This document shows, piece by piece, positions 35,300-45,123 of a stretch of 64,000 bases of DNA. Positions within the stretch are counted from its first letter, which is position 1. Each line of letters starts with the position of its first letter. Position numbers and translations under genes: made by a program. Where the stretch lies: the NCBI RefSeq assembly GCF_002105535.1, contig NZ_CP015848.1, positions 4,292,985-4,356,984 of the forward strand. The letters run 5' to 3'. The notes below the pieces were generated by a model. It did no database searches and was not told the DNA's origin. It saw only the letters and a list, made by a program, of their open reading frames with translations. Origin of the DNA: Magnetospirillum sp. ME-1. GTDB lineage: Bacteria > Pseudomonadota > Alphaproteobacteria > Rhodospirillales > Magnetospirillaceae.

Positions 35300-35331
35300 C
35301 GGAATTCACCCGATCCGGCGGCCATGGCCCA

Positions 35332-36177
35332 TCATGCTCCCAGCGTCATGCCGGTGGCAAGCATGCGCAGAGACTCTTCGGCACTGGGCCGCGCGCCCGG
35401 ATCGGCGGCCATGGCCCTCTCCACCCAGGCCACGAATGCCGGCGGCGTGTGGGGCGCCAGGTCGGACAGGGACGGCCGGCCCTCCTCGGGGCCGGGAAGA
35501 CGCCCGGCCAGCAGACGCCAGGCCAGGGCCCCGGTGGAATAGATGTCGGCGGCGGGGCCGACCGCGCCGGCACCGGCCCGCTGCTCGGGACTGATGTAGT
35601 CCAGGGTGCCGATCCAGGCGTGGGGCGGAACGTCGGATGCCTTGCCGACGCGGGCGAAGCCGAAATCGCACAGCCTGACCACGCCCCCCTGGCGCGCGGT
35701 GAGCAGCAGGTTGGACGGCTTGATGTCCCGGTGGATGATGTCGCGGCGGTGCAGATAGGCCAGGGCCGCCAGCAGCTGCAGCAGGATGAAGCGGGCCTGG
35801 CCGGCGTCCAGTGCCTGCGGCTTTTCGTCCTCGGCCATGCCGTCCTCGGCGACGTCGAAACCGATCAGACGCGGAAGGTTGGCCCGCATGAACGGCAGGA
35901 CCATGTACGGGCTGCCATCCCCCAGCCGGCCGGTCTCGTACACGGGCAGGACATGGGGATGGTCAAGGCCGGCCATGATCCGGCCTTCCACGATGAAGCG
36001 GCGCATCCATTCGGCGCGGCTGAAAGGCGGCTCGGGCTTGGCGGCATCCATGGCGAAGGCCTTGACCACCACCGGCCGCCCCAACTGGGTGTCCGTGCAC
36101 AGATATAGCCGCGAGAACGCCGTATCGATCAGGTGACGTGCAATCTGATAGCGGCCGATGTGCTCCCCCGCCTCCAT
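35332..36177 (-). CDS. Serine/threonine protein kinase
   Basis: A 281-residue cytoplasmic Hanks-type kinase from the ATG at 36177. K39 (VVVKAF), E64, the catalytic loop HRDIKPSN (H149-N156), DFG at 171-173 and the APE-equivalent ISPEQ are present, so catalysis is likely. The glycine-rich loop is degenerate (RHLIDTAFSRLYL, no GxGxxG). There is no membrane or sensor domain. It precedes the FlgC-like and deoxyribosyltransferase genes on the same strand, 32 and 14 bp apart, suggesting one operon. The in-frame extension to 36555 lies in the giant adhesin gene and is rejected. Confidence 0.88.
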   Translation of the reverse strand: MEAGEHIGRYQIARHLIDTAFSRLYLCTDTQLGRPVVVKAFAMDAAKPEPPFSRAEWMRRFIVEGRIMAGLDHPHVLPVYETGRLGDGSPYMVLPFMRANLPRLIGFDVAEDGMAEDEKPQALDAGQARFILLQLLAALAYLHRRDIIHRDIKPSNLLLTARQGGVVRLCDFGFARVGKASDVPPHAWIGTLDYISPEQRAGAGAVGPAADIYSTGALAWRLLAGRLPGPEEGRPSLSDLAPHTPPAFVAWVERAMAADPGARPSAEESLRMLATGMTLGA

Positions 36178-36207
36178 CGCCCCCCCCTCTCCGTCATCAC
36201 TGGAAAG

Positions 36208-36235
36208 AAAAGGGGCCGCCCCGGCGGGCGGCCCC
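36208..36235 (-). terminator. Rho-independent terminator of the giant VCBS/RTX gene
   Basis: A perfect 10-bp stem (GGGGCCGCCC with GGGCGGCCCC, 36212-36235) with a CGGC loop; read on the minus strand it is followed by TTTTCTTT. It lies 22 bp past the stop codon at 36258. Confidence 0.8.
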
Positions 36236-36257
36236 CATTGTTGCCGGCAAATCCGGC

Positions 36258-39200
36258 TTACCAGGTGATCTTTTCCACATTGTGGAATTCGATGGTGTCC
36301 TGGCTGCCGTCGTTGTTGGTGACGATGACCGTGCCGTGGGCGTCCTTGGCGCCGGTGACCGACTGCGCCACATGGTGACCCTCGGCATCGACGCTGACCG
36401 CCCAGCCCGACACGCCCTCGATGTTGACCGAGGTGATCTGAGTGTCGTGGGTGAGATCCAGCGTATCCGTCCAGGACGAACCGCGGCCGCCGTCCACCAC
36501 GTCGTGGCCGAAGCCGAAGTCGAACAGGAAGGTGTCGTTGCCCTGGTCGCCCCACATGACGTCGTCGCCGGTGCCGCCGATGATGGTGTCGTTGCCGGCA
36601 CCGCCATGGATCTGGTCGTTGCCCGAACCGCCGTCCAGCACGTCATTGCCGGCACCGGTGACATAGACCTGGCCGCCCACCATCTTGGCGTCGCCGTAGA
36701 TCACGTCGTCGCCGGCGCCCGCGCTGATCACGTCGTTGGTGTCGGCCTGGGTGACGCTCCAGCCGCCATTCGAGCCGCCGCCGCCATGGCTGCCGCCCGA
36801 GTAGCGATAGGTGGCGCCGCCCTTGCCGCCCAGCAGCAGATCGTTGCCGTTGGTGCCGATGATGTCGTCGTTGCCGGAATTGCCCACCAGGGTGATGCCG
36901 GGGATGGACGAGCCGCCGCCGACGGCGCCGTCGCAATGGACGGTATTATCGACGCTGGCGATATCCAGGTTGCTGGCCTCGACGGTGTCGGCCGAGACAT
37001 GGACGTCGAAGCCCTGGGTGCCCTGCGCCACGTTCAGGTTGAGGGACACCGCGCCGTCGTAGTGGGAGCTGTCGACGTTGAAGTCCCAGCTGCCGTCGGT
37101 GTTGTGCACCAGGGTGCCCTCGTTGCCCGTATAGGCCAGCGAGGCGCCGGTGGGCAAGGCGTCGATGTGGTAGCTCAGCGTCTCCGATCCGTCGGTGTCG
37201 TTGGTGTGGCCGGTGAGATCGATATGATAGCCGCTGGCGGTGTGGGTGACCGAGGAGTCGAAGTCGAAGGTCACCGACGAGCCCACGTTGTTCAGGCGGA
37301 CATAGGTTTCACTGGAAACACCGTAACCGCCGGTGGTGGTGCTGGCGCCCGACAGGATGCCGTTCTCGGCCTGGAAGGTGAGGCCGTCCACCTGGATCCT
37401 GTCCACCAGCACGTCGCGGGTGTTGTAGCCGTCATTATCCACCACCTTGATGTCGGCGCCGTTCAGCAGCTGGTTATGCTGGTCGTCGGTCAGGGTCAGC
37501 GAAATGGCCTTGTCGGCGCTGTAGCTGCGATTGACCGAGAAGTAGCCCAGATTGGTGCCGCCGAGATAGATGTTGAAGCCGGCGGTGCCGCTGCTGGTGT
37601 CGTTGACATACAGGTTGACCTGCTTGCTGTCGTTGCCCAGATGGGCGACCGAGGCGCCGTTGGCCCCGATGGAGGCGCTGAAGGTGGCGGCGTCGGCCAC
37701 CGCGTCCACATGCAGCGAGCCGCTGGTGTGGGTGGCGATGCCCGTATCGGTCACCACGTCGTAATTGACGGTGACGTCGCCGGCGAAATTGGCGTTGGGC
37801 GTAAACGCCCAGCCGTCATTGCCGTCGGCATCCACCGCATGCACGAAGCTGCCCACCGTGTTGCCGTGCGAATCGACGCCCGACAGGTTGGCCACGTGCA
37901 GGGTGTTGTCCACGTCGGTGGAATTGGCCAGCAGGTCGCTGGACTTGATGAACACCTGGGTATCCTCGGTCCCGGCGCCCAGGTTGGTGGGGCCGGTCAC
38001 CACGGTGGCGTCGTCGCCCGGGTTGAAGTCCAGGGTGACCTTTTGGGTGGTGGTGCCGCCCATGCCGTCCTTGACGGTGACGCTGAACTGGTCGGTGCCC
38101 TTGTAGTTGGAATCCGTGGCGGTGAAGTGGTACTCGCCGGTCGAGGCGTCGATGGTCACCGTGCCGTGCGCGGTGGTCATCGAGGTGATGGGCGAGCCGT
38201 TGGCGTTGGTGCCGAACGAGTAGGACATGGTGTCGCCGTCGGAGTCGACCGCATGCACCGTGCCGTCCGCATGGCCGGCGGTGTAGTTGGTCTCGACGCT
38301 GGTCACCTGCGGCGGGTGGTTGAGGTCGACGTCGTTGCCGTCCACCGTCACCTGCAGCTGCTCGAAGTTGGTCACCTTGAGGCCGCCCAGGCTCTGGAAG
38401 ATGAAGGGCTTGCCGGCGTTGGCCGCATCGGCGACGAACGAGGCGAAGCTCATCAGCTCGGTACGGACCGCCTGGGTGTACTGGGCCGGCGAGAGATCGA
38501 CGTTCAGGGTGTCGGTCCCGGTGCCGCCGTCATACACGTCGCCGGCGGTCGTGCCGCCCACCGCCACGACGGTGTCGTTGCCACTACCGGTCATGATGGT
38601 GTCGGCGCCCGCCGAACCGATGATGATGTCGTTGCCGGCGCCGGTGTCGATCACCTCCACATTGCGGATGGTGGTGTTGGAGAAGTCGAGATAGTCGTTG
38701 CCCGAACCGGCCAGCAGGGTATCCGTGCCGGCGCCGCCGTCGATCACCTCGATGGAGCGCATGTTGCCCAGGTTGCTGGTGACGTTGATCACGTCGTTGC
38801 CCGAGCTGCCCAGGACGGTATCGATGCCCGAACCGCCGTCATAGATGTCGCCGGCGCTTTCGGTGGCGCCCGTCACCTTGAAGACGTCGTTGCCGGCGCC
38901 GCCATACATGGTGTCGGCGCCCGCGCCGCCGGTGAGGGTGTCGTTGAAGCCGCCCGAGAACGAGACGTTGAACGACGAATTGGTCACCGCCGTGCTGGTG
39001 CCGTCCTGGGTGGTCACCGCCACGTCGACGGTGCCGCCGATGCCGTTGTTCGACGTCAGGGTCAGGCCGGTCAGGTCGGCCGGGGTCAGGGTCCAGCTGC
39101 CATCGGCGTTCTGGACACCATGGTTGAGCACCGCACCGCCCGGCAGGTTGGACAGGGTGATGGAGGCCACCGACTCGCCCGACACCGCCGTGGCGGAGAT

Positions 39201-42200
39201 GCTCAGGTTGACGGTCACCGCGGTGTCGCCCGACGGATCGTCACCGTACAGCACATCGCCGGCGCTGCTGCCGTTGATGATGTCCGAGCCCGACCCGCCC
39301 TGGGCATAGCCGCCGCTGGCGGTGATGGTGGAGCCGGACTGGGCCGCCGCACTGACGTTCTGCGCCGTGATGGTCGCCGCGTCGGCCTGGGCGTTGACGG
39401 TGATGGCCACGGTCTGGCTGACCGTGCCGCCCTTGCCGTCGGACACCTGAACCGTGAAGTTGTCGGTACCGTGCCAGTTCTTGTCGGTGGCGGTGAAGGT
39501 GTAGGTGCCGTCGGCCGCCACGGACAGGGTGCCGTTATGGGTGCCGCCCGACACCACCGAGTAGCTGAGGCTGTCGCCGGTATCCACGTCGGAGGCGTTG
39601 ATCTTGCCGGTCACCACGGTGGCCGCGCTGGTCACGCTCTCGTTGCCGGTACCGCCGGTGACACTGCTCACCACCGGTCCGTCGTTGGAGCCGGTCACCG
39701 TGACGTTGACCGTCCCCACATTGGAGTCGGCGCCGTGGTTGTCGGTGGCCACCACCTTGAAGCTGTCGGTGACCGACTTGCCCACGCCCAGGCTGGCATT
39801 GGCCGCGTTGGGGGTGAAGGTGTAGTCACCGGTCGAGGCGTTGATGGTGACGGTGCCGTGGTCGGTGACCAGGCTGCTCACATGGTTGCCGGCGGAGTCC
39901 ACCAGCGAGTAGCTGACGGTGTCACCCGCATTGGGATCGACCGCGCCGACATGGCCGGTGACCGCGCTGTGGTCGTTGGCGGTGGCGGCATTGGCGGTGG
40001 TGAGGGTCGGCGCGCCGTTCAGCACGCTGACGTTGACGGTCTCGGTGGTGGTTCCGCCGTGACCATCGGACACCGTGATCTTGAAGGTATCCGTGCCGCT
40101 GTAATTGCCGGTCGGCGTGTAGGTGAAGGTGCCGTCGGTGTTGACCACCACGGTACCGTGCTGCGGCCCGCTGGTGCCGGTGCCCACCGCGTAGGACAGG
40201 TGGTCGCCATCGGCGTCGGACACGCCCACCGTGCCCGACAGGGTGGCGTTCATGGCACCAGAGACCGAGGTGGGATCGCCCGCCTCCGGCCCATGGTTGG
40301 ACAGGTCGTCATGCACCGTGGCGGAAGCCGAAGACGAGGCCACGCTGGTGCCGTCGGTGCTGACCGCGGTGACGTTGACGGTGAGATCGCCATTGAAGCC
40401 GGCCGGGGTCTTCACCGACAGGCCGGTCATCTGGCTGGGATTGATGGAGTACGAGCCATCGGCGCCCGCCACCAGGGCCACGCCGTTCTGATACAGGGTC
40501 GAACCCGAGGGCAGGCCCGAGATCTTGACCGAGTGCCCTTCCGAACCGTCCATGTCGGGGAAATTGGCCGACACGGTCAGCGGATGGGTGGCGGTGGGGG
40601 CGGCCGCATTCCACGACACGTTCATGTTGACGTCGTTGTAGTCGCGGTCGCCGCCGCCGTTCAGGTCTTCCCAGTTCTGGTTGCCGGAAACGGCGCTGGT
40701 GTCCTCGGAATGGACCAGGCGGTCGGAGTTCAGCGCGCTCTTGTCGAACAGCACCTTGGTGCCGGCGCCGTTGAGTACATGGCCGGCGCTGTCGCTGGCC
40801 TGCCAGTTACCCGCCGAGTCCTTCGAGAAGGTCAGCGCCGCGCCGTTGGCCAGGCCAGGGTTCTGGCTGCCGCCATCGGGGATCAGGAAGAAGCCGACCC
40901 GGTCGGGGTCGACGCCGTTGACCGTCACCGAAGCGCTGGGCGAGGCATGCACGTCGGACCAGATCACGCCACCCGAGGTCGGGTTGCCGTTATCGTCCAT
41001 GACGTAATAGCCGTAGGTGTTGTGGTAGCCGGCCGAAGCCGTGCTGTCCAGATTGGTGACGGTGAAGCTGCCGTTGGGCGTCTCGACCGGCGCGCCGATG
41101 GCCACCGACACGCTGGCCCGATCGGCCACCGCATCCACGTCCAGTCCGGCCGAACCGGTGACGGTACCGCCATGGCCGTCGCTGACCGTGTAGGTGACGT
41201 CCACATGGCCGCTGTAGTTCTCGGTCGGCGTGAAGGTGTAGGTGCCGTTGCCGTTATCGACGATGGTGCCGTGGTTCGAGCTGAGGCTGGTCACCGACAG
41301 GCTGTCATGGGCATCCGTGTCATGGGCGTTGGCCAGCAGCTGGGCCTTGGTGAAGGTGACGGAATTGTCCTCGGCGGAATGGCCGAGATTGACCGCGCCG
41401 CTCACCGTCGGGCCGTCGTTGGACCCGGTGATGGTCACCGTCACGTTCTGGGTGGCGGTGCCGTCGGCCGAGGCCACGGCGAAGGTCTTGGTCATGGTCT
41501 CGCCGGCGCCCAGAGCCTGCACGTCGGCATTGGCCGAGTTGACCTGGAAGGTCCACTGGCCGTTCTCGCCGATGGTGAAGGTGCCCTGGTCGGTCTGAAC
41601 CGTACCCGCCTGCACATGGGCCTGGCCGGCATCCACGTCGGCGACGCTCAGGGTGCCGGTGGCGCGGCCGTTGCCGTCCTCACCCACCGAACCGGTGGTG
41701 GCGCCGGTGATCACCGCGCCGTCATTGGAGCCGGTGATGGTGACGCCCACCGTGGAGGGCGCACTGGTCATGGTGCCGTCGGTGGCGACAACCTTGAAGC
41801 TGTCGGTCTGCACATCGCCGGCCCGCAAAGCCTGCGCGTCGGCATTGGGCGTGAAGGTGTATTCGCCGGTGGCGGAATTGATGGTCACCGTACCGTGGGC
41901 GGTGGTCAGGCTGTCCACCTGGTTGCCGCTGGCGTCCATCAGGTGGTAGCGCACGCTGTCGCCCACGTCCTGATCGGTGCCGACCACGCGGCCGGCGCCG
42001 GAGTGATCCTCGTCGGTGGAGACCGCCGAAGCACTGGTCACCGTGGGAGCGTTCTCAAGCGCCACCTCACGCCCGTCCACCGTCAGCTTCAGGCTTTCCC
42101 AATTCTTGGCATCGACGCCAAGGGTGTTGAAGTGGAAGCTCTGGCCGGCATGGGCAGGATCGGCGATGAAGGACTGGAACTGCTGCAGTTCGGCGCGCAC

Positions 42201-44219
42201 CGCCGCGGTGTACTGCGAGCCGCTGAGATCGATGCGCAGGGTGTCGGTGCCGGTGCCGCCGTCGTAATTATCGCCCGCCGACTGGCCGCCCTTGATGATG
42301 CCAAGGTCGTTGCCGGCGCCGGCGTCGATGGTGTCGGCGCCCCAGCCGCCATCCAGCGTATCGGCGCCATCGCCGCCCAAAAGCGTGTCGTTGCCCGAAG
42401 CGCCGTACAGCACGTCGTTGCCCGTACCGCCGATGATCATGTCGTTGCCGGCATTGCCCAGCAGCACGTCGTTGCCGGAGCCGCCGTCAATGGTGACGTC
42501 GCCGTAGGAGTAGCGGTTGGAGGTCAGGTCGACCACGTCGTTGCCGTCGCCGGCATTGATGCTCTCGATGCCGTCCAGGCGCGCGCCGCCGGTGGGCGAA
42601 GCGCTGTAGCCGTCATCCAGGAACACCGCGTCGTTGCCCGCGCCCATCACCAGGGTGTCGGTGCCGGCTCCGCCGCGGAACACGTCCTGGCTGAGGTTGT
42701 CGCCGGCAATGGCGTAGGTCTCGTTGGTGCCGCCATGGACCGTATCACCCACGTTCTGCGACACGAAACCGCCGCTCCACGAGGAGTCGGCCGAGTAGTT
42801 CAGCACATCGTTGCCGTCGCCGCCTTCCAGCAGATCCGAGCCCGTGCCGCCCGACAGGGTGTCGTTGCCCGCGCCGCCGAACAGGGTGTCGTTGCCCGCG
42901 CCACCGTCCAGGGTATCGTTGCCGGCGGCGGTGCCGCTGAAGCTGATGTCGAAGCTGGTGGTGGTGCTGGCCGTCGAGCCGTTGGAAGCCTCGGTCGAGG
43001 TCGCGGTCACGCTGAGATGCAGGTTGCTGCCCTCGGTGGTGGTGACGCTGAGGCCCGTCAGCTGCGCCGGAGTCAGAGTCCAGGTGCCGTCGGCATTCTG
43101 GGTGCCGGCCGACAGGGTCGCACCAGCCGGCAGGCCGCCGATGGTGACGCTGCCCAGCGATTCCGAACCATCGGTATCGGACAGACGGTCGCCGATGTTC
43201 AGCGGAACCGTCACGGTACCGGTGCCGTCGCCGTACAGCACGTCGTTACCCGCCGCGCCGTTGACCACGTCATTGCCCGAACCGCCGCTCAGGGTGTCGT
43301 TGCCGCCGGTGCCGTTCAGGGTCTGAGCCTGGCCGGCGCCAAGATCGACAGTGATGTTCGACGCCGACAGGACGGGCGAATCCGCCACCGCCGCCACGTC
43401 GAAATGGGCCGACCCGGCCACGCTGCCGCCCTGGCCATCGGAGATGGTGTAGGACAGTTCCACATTGCCGTTGAAGTCATGGCTCGGCGTGAAGGTGAAG
43501 GTGCCGTCATGATTGTCGGTGATGGTGCCGTTGGTGGCCGACAGGCCGCTCACCGAAAGCGTATCGCCGTCCACGTCATGGGCGTTGCCCAGCAGGTCGC
43601 TGGCCTTGATGGTCACCGAGCGGTCCTCGGCGCCCGAAGCCAGCGTCACGTCAGCAGTGGTCGGGCCGTCATTGACCGAAGCCACGTCGAAGCTGGCCGT
43701 GCCCTGGGTCGTGCCGCCATTACCATCGCTGATGGTGTAGGTCAGATCCACTTCCCCATGGAAATCGGCGTTGGGCGTGAAGGTATAGGTGCCGTCGGCA
43801 TTCTGGGTGATGGTGCCGTTGGTGGCCGAAAGCCCGCTCACCGACAGCGTGTCGCCATCGATGTCGGAGGCATTGCCCAGCAACTGCTGCGCCGTGAAGG
43901 TGATGGAGCGATCCTCGGTGGTATCGCCAAGATCCACCGCACCGCTGATCACCGCCGCGTCATTGCTGCCGCCGATGGTGACGGAAACCGTCTGCTCGGT
44001 GCCGTCCGCCGAATGGACCTTGAACTCCTTGGTCAGGGTCTCGCCCTCGGCCAGGCCCTGCACCGCGTCATGGTTGACCGCGAAGGTCCACTGGCCGTCG
44101 GCGCCCATGGTGAAGGTGCCTTCACCCACCGTCTGGCTGGTGGCCTGGAAGGTGGACTGGTCGTGATCGGCGTCGGAGACGTTCAGCTTGCCCGACACCG
44201 ACGCGGTGTCCTCGCCCAC
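36258..44219 (-). CDS. Giant VCBS/RTX adhesin, C-terminal part (separated from the N-terminal part by a frameshift)
   Basis: About 2650 residues that continue the gene starting at 47610; one extra base near 44240 separates the frames. It holds many VCBS/cadherin-like repeats (GGTTTQGTA-type and DGSYTFTPN motifs), blocks of RTX nonapeptides (GGAGNDTL, GGSGNDVL) at several places including near the C-terminus, a DUF4114 domain (about 40600-40990, FFLIPDGGS and GDRDYNDVNM) and a carbohydrate-binding-like, Ca-type module (about 37240-37720, VVDNDGYNTRDVLVDRIQVD). The C-terminal 120 residues (NDTFLFDFGFGHDVVDGG then VEKITW) fit a type I secretion signal. The ATG at 44219 is not a true start. Confidence 0.85.
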   Translation of the reverse strand: MGEDTASVSGKLNVSDADHDQSTFQATSQTVGEGTFTMGADGQWTFAVNHDAVQGLAEGETLTKEFKVHSADGTEQTVSVTIGGSNDAAVISGAVDLGDTTEDRSITFTAQQLLGNASDIDGDTLSVSGLSATNGTITQNADGTYTFTPNADFHGEVDLTYTISDGNGGTTQGTASFDVASVNDGPTTADVTLASGAEDRSVTIKASDLLGNAHDVDGDTLSVSGLSATNGTITDNHDGTFTFTPSHDFNGNVELSYTISDGQGGSVAGSAHFDVAAVADSPVLSASNITVDLGAGQAQTLNGTGGNDTLSGGSGNDVVNGAAGNDVLYGDGTGTVTVPLNIGDRLSDTDGSESLGSVTIGGLPAGATLSAGTQNADGTWTLTPAQLTGLSVTTTEGSNLHLSVTATSTEASNGSTASTTTSFDISFSGTAAGNDTLDGGAGNDTLFGGAGNDTLSGGTGSDLLEGGDGNDVLNYSADSSWSGGFVSQNVGDTVHGGTNETYAIAGDNLSQDVFRGGAGTDTLVMGAGNDAVFLDDGYSASPTGGARLDGIESINAGDGNDVVDLTSNRYSYGDVTIDGGSGNDVLLGNAGNDMIIGGTGNDVLYGASGNDTLLGGDGADTLDGGWGADTIDAGAGNDLGIIKGGQSAGDNYDGGTGTDTLRIDLSGSQYTAAVRAELQQFQSFIADPAHAGQSFHFNTLGVDAKNWESLKLTVDGREVALENAPTVTSASAVSTDEDHSGAGRVVGTDQDVGDSVRYHLMDASGNQVDSLTTAHGTVTINSATGEYTFTPNADAQALRAGDVQTDSFKVVATDGTMTSAPSTVGVTITGSNDGAVITGATTGSVGEDGNGRATGTLSVADVDAGQAHVQAGTVQTDQGTFTIGENGQWTFQVNSANADVQALGAGETMTKTFAVASADGTATQNVTVTITGSNDGPTVSGAVNLGHSAEDNSVTFTKAQLLANAHDTDAHDSLSVTSLSSNHGTIVDNGNGTYTFTPTENYSGHVDVTYTVSDGHGGTVTGSAGLDVDAVADRASVSVAIGAPVETPNGSFTVTNLDSTASAGYHNTYGYYVMDDNGNPTSGGVIWSDVHASPSASVTVNGVDPDRVGFFLIPDGGSQNPGLANGAALTFSKDSAGNWQASDSAGHVLNGAGTKVLFDKSALNSDRLVHSEDTSAVSGNQNWEDLNGGGDRDYNDVNMNVSWNAAAPTATHPLTVSANFPDMDGSEGHSVKISGLPSGSTLYQNGVALVAGADGSYSINPSQMTGLSVKTPAGFNGDLTVNVTAVSTDGTSVASSSASATVHDDLSNHGPEAGDPTSVSGAMNATLSGTVGVSDADGDHLSYAVGTGTSGPQHGTVVVNTDGTFTYTPTGNYSGTDTFKITVSDGHGGTTTETVNVSVLNGAPTLTTANAATANDHSAVTGHVGAVDPNAGDTVSYSLVDSAGNHVSSLVTDHGTVTINASTGDYTFTPNAANASLGVGKSVTDSFKVVATDNHGADSNVGTVNVTVTGSNDGPVVSSVTGGTGNESVTSAATVVTGKINASDVDTGDSLSYSVVSGGTHNGTLSVAADGTYTFTATDKNWHGTDNFTVQVSDGKGGTVSQTVAITVNAQADAATITAQNVSAAAQSGSTITASGGYAQGGSGSDIINGSSAGDVLYGDDPSGDTAVTVNLSISATAVSGESVASITLSNLPGGAVLNHGVQNADGSWTLTPADLTGLTLTSNNGIGGTVDVAVTTQDGTSTAVTNSSFNVSFSGGFNDTLTGGAGADTMYGGAGNDVFKVTGATESAGDIYDGGSGIDTVLGSSGNDVINVTSNLGNMRSIEVIDGGAGTDTLLAGSGNDYLDFSNTTIRNVEVIDTGAGNDIIIGSAGADTIMTGSGNDTVVAVGGTTAGDVYDGGTGTDTLNVDLSPAQYTQAVRTELMSFASFVADAANAGKPFIFQSLGGLKVTNFEQLQVTVDGNDVDLNHPPQVTSVETNYTAGHADGTVHAVDSDGDTMSYSFGTNANGSPITSMTTAHGTVTIDASTGEYHFTATDSNYKGTDQFSVTVKDGMGGTTTQKVTLDFNPGDDATVVTGPTNLGAGTEDTQVFIKSSDLLANSTDVDNTLHVANLSGVDSHGNTVGSFVHAVDADGNDGWAFTPNANFAGDVTVNYDVVTDTGIATHTSGSLHVDAVADAATFSASIGANGASVAHLGNDSKQVNLYVNDTSSGTAGFNIYLGGTNLGYFSVNRSYSADKAISLTLTDDQHNQLLNGADIKVVDNDGYNTRDVLVDRIQVDGLTFQAENGILSGASTTTGGYGVSSETYVRLNNVGSSVTFDFDSSVTHTASGYHIDLTGHTNDTDGSETLSYHIDALPTGASLAYTGNEGTLVHNTDGSWDFNVDSSHYDGAVSLNLNVAQGTQGFDVHVSADTVEASNLDIASVDNTVHCDGAVGGGSSIPGITLVGNSGNDDIIGTNGNDLLLGGKGGATYRYSGGSHGGGGSNGGWSVTQADTNDVISAGAGDDVIYGDAKMVGGQVYVTGAGNDVLDGGSGNDQIHGGAGNDTIIGGTGDDVMWGDQGNDTFLFDFGFGHDVVDGGRGSSWTDTLDLTHDTQITSVNIEGVSGWAVSVDAEGHHVAQSVTGAKDAHGTVIVTNNDGSQDTIEFHNVEKITW

Positions 44220-45123
44220 CGACTTGGAGGCGTCGCCCGAAGATCACCGCCGCGTCATTCCTGCCGCCGATGGTGACGGAAACCGTCTGCTCGGTGCCGT
44301 CCGCCGAATGGACCTTGAATTCCTTGGTCAGGGTCTCGCCCTCGGCCAGGTTCTGCACCGCCGCGTTGTTCACCGCGAAGGTCCAGTTGCCGTCGGCGCC
44401 CATGGTGAAGGTGCCTTCACCCACCGTCTGGCTGGTGGCCTGGAAGGTGGACTGGTCGTGATCGGCGTCGGAGACGTTCAGCTTGCCCGACACCGACGCG
44501 GTGTCCTCGCCCACCGACTTGGAGGCGTCGCCCGAGATCACCGCCGCGTCATTGCTGCCGCCGATGGTGACGGAAACCGTCTGCTCGGTGCCGTCCGCCG
44601 AATGGACCTTGAACTCCTTGGTCAGGGTCTCGCCCTCGGCCAGGCCCTGCACCGCGTCATGGTTGACCGCGAAGGTCCACTGGCCGTCGGCGCCCATGGT
44701 GAAGGTGCCTTCACCCACCGTCTGGCTGGTGGCCTGGAAGGTGGACTGGTCGTGATCGGCGTCGGAGACGTTCAGCTTGCCCGACACCGACGCGGTGTCC
44801 TCGCCCACCGACTTGGAGGCGTCGCCCGAGATCACCGCCGCGTCATTGCTGCCGCCGATGGTGACGGAAACCGTCTGCTCGGTGCCGTCCGCCGAATGGA
44901 CCTTGAATTCCTTGGTCAGGGTCTCGCCCTCGGCCAGGTTCTGGATGTCGGCGTTGCCGTTGTTCAGTTCGAACGACCACTTGCCGTCCATGCCGATGGA
45001 GAAGGTCCCCTCGTCCGTGGTCTGGCTGAACGCCTGGACATGGGCCTCGCCCGTATCCACGTCCGACACCGTCACGGTACCCGTGGCGAACCGGGTGGCG
45101 CCGTCTTCCGACACGCCGCCGCT
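43947..45123. repeat. 294-bp tandem VCBS repeats inside the giant adhesin gene
   Basis: The landmark GATCACCGCCGCGTCATT recurs at 43947, 44242, 44536 and 44830. Spacing is 294 bp (98 codons) for the last two intervals and 295 for the first, which marks the extra base that breaks the frame. Copies are nearly identical. Confidence 0.9.

Noticed and set aside
36138-44276. A 2712-codon open frame on the plus strand opposite the giant adhesin
   Set aside because: It mirrors the codon bias of the VCBS/RTX repeats; the product is low-complexity His/Gly/Arg with no domains, while the minus strand shows clear repeat domains.
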